Positions 16,321 through 26,704 of a DNA stretch of 64,000 nucleotides are shown here, piece by piece (positions within the stretch are counted from its first letter, which is position 1; every line of letters starts with the position of its first letter). Below the pieces are notes generated by a model that was not told the origin of the DNA, did not search any database, and worked only from the letters and a program-made list of their open reading frames with translations. The stretch comes from Topomyia yanbarensis. Its lineage: Eukaryota; Arthropoda; Insecta; Diptera; Culicidae. Position numbers and translations under genes: made by a program. The stretch lies in NCBI RefSeq assembly GCF_030247195.1, contig NW_026683316.1, positions 1 to 64,000 on the forward strand, in the 5' to 3' direction.

Positions 16321-16605
16321 ACATAACTCTCCGAGCTCTCGATCGAAGCAGTTCGTTTTCTGGTGCTGTGCATAAAGTGAACAAGAATAAATTGTCAGTG
16401 AAGGTCAACCATTGTTCGAGGCAGTCTTTGTTCGCCGGTGCCCAGGCTGGTGAAGTGAATACCAGAATAGCCGGAATCGCCGCTATATAAGCTAAGTATT
16501 TTTTTTTCTTTCATTTCCCTTTCCCCGATCGGTCTCTACTTCTGCCCTTTCCCCTGAATATAAGTTTCATCTCTCGTTTACACCACGTGTTATCCTCGTG
16601 CCTAA
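16321..16605 (+). promoter_or_regulatory. 5' UTR and probable internal promoter of the non-LTR element
   Basis: Sequence between the satellite and the ORF1 start. The first bases after the array are ACATAACTCTCC. A CAGTTCG motif lies near 16,349, and a TATA-like string (CTATATAAG) lies near 16,484. Non-LTR elements of insects usually carry an internal promoter at their 5' end; placing it here is inference from position and from the unique, non-satellite sequence. Confidence 0.5.
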
Positions 16606-17970
16606 ATGGCCGAGGGCGAAGTAACATTGGATGGGAATGATATTCCCATGGATATACCGGATAAACCCGAAATTACTCCCTCCCCTGATTCCCCCAGTCC
16701 TCCCCGTATTAAAACATACCCAGCCAGTTCGACTGGACCCTGGGTGGTGTATTTCCGGCCCAACACGAAATCGCCCAATATTCTAGAAATCTCACGGGAG
16801 CTGACTGCCAACTACCCGTCCGTGGCTCAGATAACACGTGTTCGAGCTAATAAGATACGCGTTATAGTAAATGACCTCGACCAGGCAAACCAGATTGCTT
16901 GCAGCGAGCGTATTACGAAGCAATTCAAAGTGTATGTGCCTTGTAGAGTTGTGGAGATCGATGGGGTCATCGCCGAACCGGGTCTAAAGTGCGAAGACCT
17001 GTTGAAGTACGGGGTTGGCTGCTTTAAGGACCCTTCACTTCAAAAGGTGAAAATTCTGGAATGCAAGCAATTGTATTCCGCAAAAACTGAAGATGATAAG
17101 ACAACTTATTCTCCGTCAGACTCGATTCGGGTGACTTTCTCCGGATCTGCTCTTCCCAACTATGTCCTCCTGGATAAGGTTCGCCTACCTGTTCGCCTAT
17201 TTGTACCGCGGGTAATGAACTGCAGCAATTGCAAGCAACTGGGCCACACAGCCACTTATTGTGGCAATAAAAAACGGTGCGGCAAATGCGAGGGAGAGCA
17301 TGAGGATGACGCTTGCGGTGGAGAAACTGAGAAGTGTATTTACTGCGGGGGCCCTCCGCATGCTCTTAAGTCATGCCCGGCGTACAAGCAGCGCGGGGAT
17401 AAAATTAAGCGCTCCCTTAAGGATCGCTCGAGGCACTCTTATGCAGAAATGCTAAAGAATGCTTCGCCATCTGTCCCTTCCGAAAATTCCTTTGCTCTTT
17501 TGGCTGGCGTTGAGCAAGAATCTGACGACCCACAAGAGGGAACATCATTGGTTAACCCAGGGGAATCCAGGAAGAGGAGAAATCTAGCCTCCCCTACATT
17601 ACCTCGTAAGGGTGCCAAGGTGTCGTCCACTCAGAGTGCGCCAACCGCAATCAATAAATCCAACGGAAGTGATGCACAAAAGCCGAAGCAATTTGCTCTA
17701 GGACTTGGAAATATTAATTCTAACAAGGAGTACCCACCACTTCCAGGGACACCAAAAACCCCAAGTGTCCCCTTTTTTCAAACAGATACTCAGTCCAGTA
17801 GCGGACTAATGAAATTTTCTGACATAGTGGACTTAATTTTCACAGCTTTCAATGTTACTGATCCTCTTAAAAGCCTTCTGATACGTTTTCTCCCTATAGT
17901 GCAAACATTTTTGAAGCAGTTGACTACTAAATGGCCCCTCCTTGCAGCGATCGTATCCTTCGATGGCTAA
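16606..17970 (+). CDS. ORF1 protein of the non-LTR element (zinc-knuckle nucleic-acid-binding protein, 454 aa)
   Basis: This is the RNA-binding, particle-forming ORF1 protein typical of I/Loa-type retrotransposons; it packages element RNA and assists retrotransposition. Three zinc knuckles are clear: residues 206-219 (CSNCKQLGHTATYC, C-x2-C-x4-H-x4-C), 225-237 (CGKCEGEHEDDAC, C-x2-C-x3-H-x4-C) and 244-257 (CIYCGGPPHALKSC). The preceding part, about 45-200, is where an RRM-like fold usually sits in related proteins; this is inferred from position. The N-terminus is proline- and acid-rich and the C-terminal 190 residues look disordered. The start is the first ATG after the 5' UTR. The frame is intact and its stop overlaps the ORF2 start codon by 8 nt, the compact arrangement expected for coupled translation. 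Confidence 0.9.
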   Translation: MAEGEVTLDGNDIPMDIPDKPEITPSPDSPSPPRIKTYPASSTGPWVVYFRPNTKSPNILEISRELTANYPSVAQITRVRANKIRVIVNDLDQANQIACSERITKQFKVYVPCRVVEIDGVIAEPGLKCEDLLKYGVGCFKDPSLQKVKILECKQLYSAKTEDDKTTYSPSDSIRVTFSGSALPNYVLLDKVRLPVRLFVPRVMNCSNCKQLGHTATYCGNKKRCGKCEGEHEDDACGGETEKCIYCGGPPHALKSCPAYKQRGDKIKRSLKDRSRHSYAEMLKNASPSVPSENSFALLAGVEQESDDPQEGTSLVNPGESRKRRNLASPTLPRKGAKVSSTQSAPTAINKSNGSDAQKPKQFALGLGNINSNKEYPPLPGTPKTPSVPFFQTDTQSSSGLMKFSDIVDLIFTAFNVTDPLKSLLIRFLPIVQTFLKQLTTKWPLLAAIVSFDG

Positions 17971-20900
17971 GTCATCGAACGAGGTCACCGATTCGATCAC
18001 TGTTCTACAGTGGAACAGCAGAAGTATCCTCCCGAAAATCGATTCCTTTAAATTTTTACTAAATAGTTTAAAATGTGATGCTTTCGCATTATGTGAAACT
18101 TGGTTAACTTCCGATATAAATCTCAACTTCCACGACTTTAATATAATTCGTCTGGATCGAGAAAACCCCTATGGAGGAGTACTTTTGGGGATCAAAAAGT
18201 GCTATTCTTTCAACCGAATTAACCTCCCTTCGACACCAGGCATTGAAATTGTCGCTTGTCAAGTTTTAATCATTTTTTTTGCATTGCTTCCATCTACATT
18301 CCTCCTAGAGCCTCGGTAGGGCACCGAACGCTTTGTAATATCACGGAATCCTTACCGGCACCGCGGCTAGTTCTGGGAGACTTTAACTCGCACGGTACGG
18401 TATGGGGCTGTCTTCATGATGATAATAGATCAACATTAATCCAAGATCTTTGCGATAATTTCAACATGACCATCTTAAACACGGGAGAAATGACGCGGAA
18501 TCCTACACCACCAGCACGCGCAAGCGCGTTGGATTTATCTCTATGCTCGACTTCGCTACAGTTAGATTGCATGTGGAAGGTGATCCCTGATCCCCACGGT
18601 AGCGACCATTTGCCTATCGTGATTTCAATTGCTAACGGTTCAAGACCATCGGAAACAATCAATGTATCGTATGACCTCACACGGAACATTGATTGGAAGA
18701 GTTACGCGACCGCGATATCCGTTAAAATCGAATCCACTCAAGAACTTCCTCCGGAGGAAGAGTACAGGTTTTTGGCTGGCTTGATTCTCGACAGTGCGAA
18801 TCAAGCTCAGACTAAACCAGTACCCAGCGCGAATACCCATGGACGGTCTCCCACCCTGTGGTGGGATAAAGAGTGCTCAGAGCTGTACGCGGAAAAGTCC
18901 ACTGCATATAAGGCCTTCCGGGAAGACGGGTTACCCGCTAGCTATCTACAGTACGCGTCGTTAGAAAGGCGAATGAAGAGTCTAATGAAAGCCAAAAAAC
19001 GTAGTTATTGGCGCCGGTTCGTCGACGGGTTAACGAGAGAAACAGCGATGAGCACTCTTTGGGGTACGGCTCGACGTATGCGTAACCGTAATAGTACCAA
19101 CGAGAACGTGGAATATTCAAACCGTTGGATATTTGCTTTCGCCAAGAAGATCTGTCCGGACTCTGTCCCGGTACAGAAAACGTACCGCGCCGCGTCTCCT
19201 CACGATACCGCGAACGAAACACCGTTTTCGATGGTGGAGTTCTCACTTGCTCTCTTATCATGCAACAATAACGCCCCAGGGTTAGACAGAATCAAATTCA
19301 ACTTGCTGAAGAATCTACCTGACACTGCAAAAAGGCGCTTGTTGAATTTATTTAACAAGTTTCTTGAGGGTAACATTGTCCCTCATGACTGGAGGCAAGT
19401 GAAGGTCATCGCCATCCAAAAACCAGGAAAACCAGCCTCCGACCACAACTCATATCGGCCGATTGCAATGCTGTCCTGTATTCGGAAGTTGTTCGAGAAA
19501 ATGATCTTGTTTCGCCTCGACAATTGGGTTGAAGCAAATGGCTTACTGTCAGATACACAATTTGGCTTCCGCAAAGGCAAAGGGACGAACGATTGCCTTG
19601 CGTTGCTTTCTACAGAAATCCAAATGGCCTATGCTAACAAAGAGCAGATGGCATCAGTCTTCTTGGATATTAAGGGGGCTTTTGACTCAGTTTCTATCAA
19701 CATTCTGTCAGAGAAGCTGCACCAGCATGGTCTTTCGCCAATTTTAAATAACTTTTTGCTAAACCTGTTGTCTGAAAAGCACATGCACTTTTCGCATGGC
19801 GATTTAACAACATCGCGATTTAGCTACATGGGTCTTCCCCAGGGCTCATGTCTAAGTCCCCTGCTCTACAATTTCTACGTGAATGACATTGACGATTGTC
19901 TTGCCAATTCATGCACGCTAAGGCAACTTGCAGACGACGGCGTGGTCTCTGTTACAGGGCCCAAAGCTGCCGACTTGCAAGGACCATTACAAAATACCTT
20001 GGACAATTTGTCTGCTTGGGCTCTTCAGCTGGGTATTGAGTTCTCCACGGAGAAAACTGAGTTGGTTGTTTTTTCTAGGAAGCGTGAGCCGGCGCAACTC
20101 CAGCTTCTATTAATGGGTGCAACGATCAACCAGGTTTTCACATTTAAATATCTCGGGGTCTGGTTCGACTCTAAAGGTACCTGGGGATGTCACATTAGGT
20201 ATCTGAAACAGAAATGCCAACAAAGGATCAATTTTCTCCGAACAATAACTGGAACATGGTGGGGTGCTCACCCAGGAGACCTGATCAGGTTATACCAAAC
20301 AACGATATTGTCGGTGATAGAGTACGGGTGTTTCTGTTTCCGCTCCGCTGCGAACATACACTTCATCAAACTGGAGAGAATCCAGTATCGTTGCTTGCGC
20401 ATTGCCTTGGGTTGCATGCACTCGACCCATACGATGAGTCTCGAAGTGCTGGCGGGCGTTCTTCCGCTAAAAAATCGATTTTGGGAACTCTCATATCGAT
20501 TGCTCATCCGATGCGACATTCTGAACCCGTTGGTAATTGAAAACTTCGAGAGGCTCGTCGAGCTTAATTCTCAAACCCGATTTATGGCCTTGTACTTCGA
20601 CTACATGGCACAGAGCATTAATCCTTCTTCATATACTCCCAGCCGTGTTCGTTTACTAGATACTTCTGATTCTACTGTATTCTTCGACACATCCATGAAG
20701 GAAGAGATTCGTGGAATCCCGGACCATATACGCCCGCAAGTGATCCCCAATATATTTTATAATAAATTCCGAGAAGTCGACTGTGACAAAATGTTCTACA
20801 CTGACGGATCAAATCTCGATGGGTCCACTGGCTTCGGTATCTTCAACAATACTATCACCGCTTCATTCAAGCTCAATGATCCCGCTTCAGTGTACGTCGC

Positions 20901-21303
20901 AGAGTTAGCTGCAATTCAGTACACCCTTGGGATCATCGACACTCTGCCCACAGATCACTACTTCATCATTTCGGACAGCCTCAGCTCCATCGAGGCTCTT
21001 CGTGCGATGAAGCCCAAAAAGCAATTCCCATATTTCCTGGGGAAGATACGGGAGTCCTTGTGTACGTTATCTGAAAAATCTTATCAAATTACCTTTGTTT
21101 GGGTCCCCTCTCATTGCTCTATCCCGGGCAATGAAAAGGCCGACTCATTAGCAAAGGTGGGCGCATTAAATGGTGACATATACGAAAGACCAATCTGCTT
21201 CAACGAATTTTTTAGTATTTGTCGTCAGAGGACACTCAACAGTTGGCAAACCTCGTGGAGCAATGGTGAACTTGGACGATGGCTACATTCCATTATCCCA
21301 AAG

Positions 21304-21316
21304 GTATCAACGAAGC
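21304..21316 (+). repeat. Left target-site duplication of the Penelope-like insertion
   Basis: The 13-mer GTATCAACGAAGC lies in ORF2 and recurs exactly at 25,563-25,575 on the far side of the insert. It is codon-aligned with ORF2, which makes it clear that it is original host-element sequence. Confidence 0.93.
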
Positions 21317-21526
21317 ACACTCACAAAAACGCGACGCGGGACAGGACACAACACTTATTGTCCTTACTAACTTTAAAAAAGGATTAAAAATTACCTTTTT
21401 GTCGACCGGTTTCGGGCTCGATGTTGCCCATCTACAGGACGATGTCCGACTGATTACTGGATTACACATACAATCATACTGCGTGCAGTACTCGTCGAGA
21501 AGAGAGTTAAAAAAAAACACAAAAAT
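21317..21526 (-). repeat. Penelope-like terminal repeat, left (inverted) copy
   Basis: Reverse complement of 25,312 onward. It includes the segment GTCGACCGGTTTCGGGCTCG (from 21,401), also found inverted at the right end. It is non-coding, although a 75-codon frame happens to be open. It is about 40 bp shorter at its outer end than the right repeat. Confidence 0.9.
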
Positions 21527-23015
21527 TCACTGAATTTTCAGGTTTGTCAAGTGGAAAAGGGGTGATGATATTGGCGCGTCGTCCTCGTTCATAAGCACGT
21601 GTTCAGCATTGGCTATGTACATTGATTCCCATGCGTTCAGGTGTGCAGCTTTCCGTACAGTTTTCACGAGTTTCGCACTGTCCCAGTCTATGGTGTGATT
21701 GTGGGCTATAGTGTGTACTGCCACACTGGAGTCGTTGCCTCTTTCGTGGTCGACAGCAAGCTTATGTTCTCGAATGCGGACTTTGAACTTTCGGCGAGTT
21801 TGTCCAATATATACTGCGGGGCAATCTTTACAGGGGATTTGGTAGATCCCCGATTTTTGATCGGTTGGAACCTTGTCTTTTAGATTACACAAGAGGTCTT
21901 TCAAGGTGTTACCACTTTTGTATGCGACTTGGTAACCATGCTGTTTTAGGACGGTTTGGACAGGGTTAGTAATTTTGGGGTAAAACGGCAAGCAGATTCT
22001 ACGTTCCTGTTTTTTATCCGGCTCTAACGTTGTCGCGTTTTGTCTGTGCTTTTTCCTTTTGTGTTTTCTTAGAATTTTGTCCACAAATCTTTTTTCATAC
22101 CCGTTCAATACAGCAGCTTTGTATATTTTTTCCCGCTCGGCCTGGAATTCTTCATTTTCCATCGGTACATTGAATAGACGGTGGGCCATGGAATGGAAGG
22201 CTGCTTGTTTTTGAGCGCCGAAATGGTTAGAGTCGGAAGTTATGTATCTGTCTGTGGATGTCGCTTTTCGGTAGATCCCGAATTTTAGTTTGTTGTCCGC
22301 TTTCCTGGTTATCATCAGGTCTAGGAATGGCAATTTCCCTTCTATTTCCTTCTCTACCGTAAACTTTATTGTACTGTGACGGGAGTTCAATAGGTCAAGG
22401 GTCTGCGTTAGATAGCGTTCTTTCACGGCTGCGAAAATGTCGTCCACGTAGCGTCTCCAAACTCGAGGGAAGAGCTTTTCTTTGCCTAAAGCTAACTCGA
22501 AATCGCTCAGGAAAACGTCTGCTAGTAGAGGCGAAAGCTTGTTGCCCATGCTAAGACCAAACGTTTGCTTGTAGAACTTCCCTCTAAACGTGAAGAAGTT
22601 CTGCTTCATGCAACACTCTGCCACTGAAAGGTAAGCTTCGACCTGATAAGGTAACACGCGGTTTCGCTCCAGATGTCGTCGAAGACTTTCCAAGGCGTCA
22701 GATACTGGTACGTTTGGGAATAAAGCAGTCACATCAAACGATACCAGAACTTCCCCCCGCCTGGCCTCAAAATCTTTCAGTTGCTCCACCAAATCTATGC
22801 TGTTTTTTACACTTTTTTCGTGAGTAACAGGGTACTTTTTCATTTCATCCACCAGCCAAGCAGCCATCTTCTCGGTGGGCGCGCAAATGTTAGATGAGAT
22901 TGGCCGCATTGACACTGGGTTTTTATGAATTTTTGGCAGGCAGTACAGTGAAGGGACTTTCGGGTTCGGAACGTGGAATCTCCGTTCGAATTTTTCTTCT
23001 CCCATCAAACGAGCC
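21527..23015 (-). pseudogene. Penelope-like reverse transcriptase/GIY-YIG endonuclease, 5'-truncated copy
   Basis: The open frame on the minus strand encodes RT motifs LYCLPKIHK, VSFDVTALFPNV, FGLSMGNKLSPLLADV, the YVDD catalytic box (about 22,450) and FLDLM, followed by an intact GIY-YIG endonuclease (GIYQIPCKDC then VYIGQTRRKFKVRIREHK; GIY begins at 21,850). This is the RT plus GIY-YIG combination characteristic of Penelope-like elements, which prime reverse transcription from an endonuclease nick. Homology to the other copy stops at about 23,015, so the N-terminal domain is missing. The frame stays open by chance to 23,161, but there it reads antisense through the neighbouring copy and is not real protein. 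The stop is at 21,527-21,529. Confidence 0.92.
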
Positions 23016-25311
23016 ATCCAATTCCTCACAAGGTGCAAAAGAAGAGGTCTAATACCGAAGTTTATACATATAAAACCGTCCACAAGCAGTGAATCCAGTG
23101 AGAAGGCAGCTAAAAGTGCGCGAAGAATCTGGCTTACTGAAGAAATTAAGTGCAAACACAAGCAATTGTCCGTGGTGGAAGAAAAGTTGTACTCCCTACA
23201 CTTGCAGCTATTAAAGCAGGTTACTTACCACACCACAGCGGAGTGTATTGTTCACCGGTGCTTGGTAGAACGGAGCGAGTGCTGGCAGACAGCGATGAGT
23301 GAAATAAATCACAATCTGTGGCAGCGCGTGAGAAGGACGAAGCAGAGGCACGGGAAAAAATTGCTTTCTCTCGCCCATGCACAGTCTCCAAAGAAATCAA
23401 AGCGCCCCCCGCAGATCATCGACAATTTTGTGATAAATCTCTCGTCCACACAGCCATCACAAGCTGAGCTGGATCTGCTGAACAAGGGATTAAACTATGC
23501 AGCCCCTCCTTCACATCCCCCACTTGCCGAAACAGTGAATAATATTGAAAGCGCCATACAGTACAACAGTTTCACGTCGAAGTCAGCCATCCGACATGAT
23601 CTCGAGCATTGCTTCCCGGATGAAGTTAACAGAAGGTCCGAAGAGCAACGGTCAAGCACCGATGTGTCGAACGTAATTCGCGAACTGAAAGCCCGGGACG
23701 TGGTGTACTCTCGGGCAGATAAAGGAAATGCTGTTGTGATCATGGACAAACAAGATTACGATCGTCGCGTTCTCGACATGATTAGTACTGGTCCGTACGA
23801 AGAGTGCAAATATAAAAACGGTAAGCCGAAAGACCCGCTCAACGTAATGATAGAGGAGGCAAACACTGTCCGTCAGAAGGTCGCTCGTTTGATGGGAGAA
23901 GAAAAATTCGAACGGAGATTCCACGTTCCGAACCCGAAAGTCCCTTCACTGTACTGCCTGCCAAAAATTCATAAAAACCCAGTGTCAATGCGGCCAATCT
24001 CATCTAACATTTGCGCGCCCACCGAGAAGATGGCTGCTTGGCTGGTGGATGAAATGAAAAAGTACCCTGTTACTCACGGAAAAAGTGTAAAAAACAGCAT
24101 AGATTTGGTGGAGCAACTGAAAGATTTTGAGGCCAGGCGGGGGGAAGTTCTGGTATCGTTTGATGTGACTGCTTTATTCCCAAACGTACCAGTATCTGAC
24201 GCCTTGGAAAGTCTTCGACGACATCTGGAGCGAAACCGCGTGTTACCTTATCAGGTCGAAGCTTACCTTTCAGTGGCAGAGTGTTGCATGAAGCAGAACT
24301 TCTTCACGTTTAGAGGGAAGTTCTACAAGCAAACGTTTGGTCTTAGCATGGGCAACAAGCTTTCGCCTCTACTAGCAGACGTTTTCCTGAGCGATTTCGA
24401 GTTAGCTTTAGGCAAAGAAAAGCTCTTCCCTCGAGTTTGGAGACGCTACGTGGACGACATTTTCGCAGCCGTGAAAGAACGCTATCTAACGCAGACCCTT
24501 GACCTATTGAACTCCCGTCACAGTACAATAAAGTTTACGGTAGAGAAGGAAATAGAAGGGAAATTGCCATTCCTAGACCTGATGATAACCAGGAAAGCGG
24601 ACAACAAACTAAAATTCGGGATCTACCGAAAAGCGACATCCACAGACAGATACATAACTTCCGACTCTAACCATTTCGGCGCTCAAAAACAAGCAGCCTT
24701 CCATTCCATGGCCCACCGTCTATTCAATGTACCGATGGAAAATGAAGAATTCCAGGCCGAGCGGGAAAAAATATACAAAGCTGCTGTATTGAACGGGTAT
24801 GAAAAAAGATTTGTGGACAAAATTCTAAGAAAACACAAAAGGAAAAAGCACAGACAAAACGCGACAACGTTAGAGCCGGATAAAAAACAGGAACGTAGAA
24901 TCTGCTTGCCGTTTTACCCCAAAATTACTAACCCTGTCCAAACCGTCCTAAAACAGCATGGTTACCAAGTCGCATACAAAAGTGGTAACACCTTGAAAGA
25001 CCTCTTGTGTAATCTAAAAGACAAGGTTCCAACCGATCAAAAATCGGGGATCTACCAAATCCCCTGTAAAGATTGCCCCGCAGTATATATTGGACAAACT
25101 CGCCGAAAGTTCAAAGTCCGCATTCACTATAGCCCACAATCACACCATAGACTGGGACAGTGCGAAACTCGTGAAAACTGTACGGAAAGCTGCACACCTG
25201 AACGCATGGGAATCAATGTACATAGCCAATGCTGAACACGTGCTTATGAACGAGGACGACGCGCCAATATCATCACCCCTTTTCCACTTGACAAACCTGA
25301 AAATTCAGTGA
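23016..25311 (+). pseudogene. Penelope-like reverse transcriptase/GIY-YIG endonuclease, near full length with 59-bp deletion
   Basis: This copy retains the N-terminal region. The frame is open from about 23,016, well before the first ATG, through FLTRCKRRGLIPKF, a motif seen at the N-terminus of Penelope-like proteins. It continues through a basic linker and all RT motifs (YVDD at 24,447-24,458) to GIY at 25,047 and YIG at 25,086. Directly after KFKVRI a deletion between 25,124 and 25,125 removes 59 bp present in the other copy (its 21,714-21,772). This shifts the frame to a stop at 25,235 and destroys the middle of the endonuclease. The lost C-terminus remains readable in another frame to TGA at 25,309-25,311. 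Neither copy alone encodes a full protein. Confidence 0.92.
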
Positions 25312-25562
25312 ATTTTTGTGTTTTTTTTTAACTCTCTTCTCGACGAGTACTGCACGCAGTATGATTGTATGTGTAATCCAGTAATCAGTCGGACATCGTC
25401 CTGTAGATGGGCAACATCGAGCCCGAAACCGGTCGACAAACAGGTAATTTTTAATCCTTTTTTAAAGTTAGTAAGGACAATAAGTGTTGTGTCCTGTCTC
25501 GCGTCGCGTTTTTGTGAGTGTGAATCGAGTCCTTACGTTGGCACAACCCCCCAAAAACAAGT
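25312..25562 (+). repeat. Penelope-like terminal repeat, right copy
   Basis: Non-coding 3' region of the plus-strand copy; inverted match to 21,317-21,526. It extends about 40 bp beyond the left repeat before meeting the target duplication. It contains the ribozyme-like segment annotated at 25,401-25,434. Confidence 0.9.
25401..25434 (+). ncRNA. Possible degenerate hammerhead-ribozyme motif in the Penelope-like terminal repeat
   Basis: The order CTGTAGATG, a GGGC/GCCC stem with an 8-nt loop, GAAAC and CCGGTC resembles the type I minimal hammerhead ribozymes reported in Penelope-like elements: stem II followed by GAAA, a tiny stem III and a GTC cleavage site. A 3-bp stem I could form from GTC (25,398-25,400) and GAC after the cleavage site. 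The conserved CUGANGA core is not matched exactly (CUGUAGA plus one extra base before stem II), and the inverted copy shares the same variant. Activity is doubtful. Confidence 0.3.
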
Positions 25563-25575
25563 GTATCAACGAAGC
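25563..25575 (+). repeat. Right target-site duplication of the Penelope-like insertion
   Basis: Exact copy of the 13-mer at 21,304-21,316; ORF2 resumes immediately after it in the matching frame. Confidence 0.93.
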
Positions 25576-25901
25576 CTTGGTTCAGGGGGATGTATGTGGG
25601 TCGGGATTTTATTCGTGTAATGTCCCGACTTATGTCCAACCACTACACCTTGGATGCGCATCTGCGGCGTATTGGGCTTGCGGAGAGTAGTCTGTGCGCT
25701 TGTGACGAGGGCTATCACGACATCGAGCACGTTGTCTGGGTATGCGCCGGGTACTTGGACGCCAGGTCTCAGTTAAAGGATTCCCTTCGGGCCCGAGGTA
25801 GACCACCCAATGTCCCAGTCCGAGATATACTGGCAAATCGTGATTTCCCCTATATGTCCCTTATTTATACTTTCATAAAAACGGCAAATATCCCAATTTA
25901 G

Positions 25902-26704
25902 CCCCTCTCTTTTTATTTCTCGTTTTAGAAGCTTTCTCTTGCCTTGTGGGACCGATCAGCTCCAGACTGCAACTATGTAACCGCCGTCGCACTTACCACT
26001 ACGGAAACTGAAGCGAGAGCGACTCAAGGTCCGATGACTTTTGAAGGATTCCCCGCGGGTCCGAAGAATACCATCCGCCAATCCGACCTACTAGACTGAG
26101 GCGGTAATCTTTCGCTGATCTCCCGTTTGAGCGAAAGTTGCAAGTTTTGCTCTTCTCTCCCGGTCACCATCTACGCTTTCTCTCCCCTGTCCTTGATACA
26201 ACTGCTTCCACAGCCCCCCTCTGAATATCTTGACCAAGCATAAGTCTCCGCTAAAAAAGTTCAAATTTGTATTCTGTATTCCTAGTTTTAAGATAGTTGT
26301 AATTTTACCTCTTTGTTAAAACTATTGTCCCCCATCTTGTAAATAGAATTGTATCCCTAGTCTTAAAACACCTGCGAATTTTCTCATAAATATTTGTTCC
26401 CCCTTTTGTGTACCAAACTATATTGTTAGTTTTAAGATAACTGTAAATATTTCCTAAAAATTATTACTATTGAATTCCTTGTTTTAAAATTTTTTCATAA
26501 AAAAAATCTTTCGCCCCCTCTCTTGTATATAGAATCTTATTTCTAGTCTTAAGATAGCTGTAAAATTTTTCTTTTTTAAAAAAAATATTTCAACATTGTA
26601 ACCTCCTAGTTTTAAAATATACAAAATGTAAAAACAAAAGAATTTGGCACCGCCAAGCTAACGCATTTGTGCCTATCAAATAAACGAAATGAATAAAAAA
26701 AAAA
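25902..26704 (+). other. 3' UTR and A-tail of the non-LTR element
   Basis: About 790 bp without coding potential after the ORF2 stop. It is T-rich with several near-repeats of a 70-90 bp unit built on TTTTAAGATAGCTGTAA-like strings (for example near 26,288, 26,431 and 26,549). Two AATAAA motifs at 26,679 and 26,692 are followed by ten A residues (26,695-26,704), from which the hexamer array begins with no intervening sequence. Confidence 0.8.

Larger units (their letters stand above)
21317..25562. mobile_element. Penelope-like element, two head-to-head copies inserted as one unit
   Basis: A 4,246-bp insertion in ORF2 contains two Penelope-like copies in opposite orientation, joined near 23,015/23,016. 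The left copy is on the minus strand and lacks about 866 bp of 5' coding sequence. The right copy is on the plus strand and begins near the N-terminal IQFLTRC...GLIPKF region. Both end in the same 3' sequence, so the insert carries inverted terminal repeats of about 200 bp; the outer right end extends about 40 bp further than the left. Inverted, 5'-truncated partner copies are known for Penelope-like elements. A single pair of 13-bp target duplications shows that the pair arrived as one event. The encoded proteins differ at very few positions, for example E versus G after PVTH, so the insertion is recent. Confidence 0.93.
17963..25901 (+). pseudogene. ORF2 polyprotein of the non-LTR element (endonuclease, RT, RNase H), frameshifted and split by an insertion
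   Basis: ORF2 starts at ATG 17,963 inside the end of ORF1. The first ~100 codons encode the endonuclease N-terminus (VLQWNSRSI, ALCETWL). The frame then changes at an eight-T run (18,273-18,280); a one-base loss fits. Numbered from codon 18,256, the main frame carries endonuclease motifs GDFN (41-44) and SDH (116-118), RT motifs AFDSV, GLPQGSCLSP (from 526) and LADD (558-561), then RNase H with acidic residues D850, E883, D907 and D963 (YTDGSN, AELAAI, SDSLSS, GNEKAD). A Penelope-like element interrupts the frame after 21,316. The C-terminus resumes at 25,576 with CACDEGYHDIEHVVWVC, a CCHH/C zinc motif typical of the group, ending TAG at 25,899. The frame on both sides agrees once the insert and one target copy are discounted. 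Confidence 0.92.
16321..26704 (+). mobile_element. Non-LTR retrotransposon, I/Loa group, interrupted by a Penelope-like insertion
   Basis: The order is a 5' UTR of about 285 bp, ORF1 with CCHC knuckles, ORF2 with APE-type endonuclease, reverse transcriptase, RNase H and a C-terminal CCHH/C motif, a 3' UTR of about 790 bp, two AATAAA motifs and a run of ten A. Without the 4,259 bp added by the Penelope-like insertion and its target duplication it is about 6.1 kb, a usual full length for this group. An RNase H domain after the RT excludes Jockey-like elements and points to the I/Loa group; the exact clade is inferred. Both flanks are the same AAAGAC satellite in the same orientation, so a conventional target duplication cannot be delimited. 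Two lesions are visible: a frameshift at a T-run near 18,273-18,280 and the insertion at 21,316. Confidence 0.93.

Noticed and set aside
23016..23161. N-terminal extension of the minus-strand Penelope frame
   Set aside because: It is the antisense of the plus-strand copy's N-terminal region; homology to the RT begins at 23,015.
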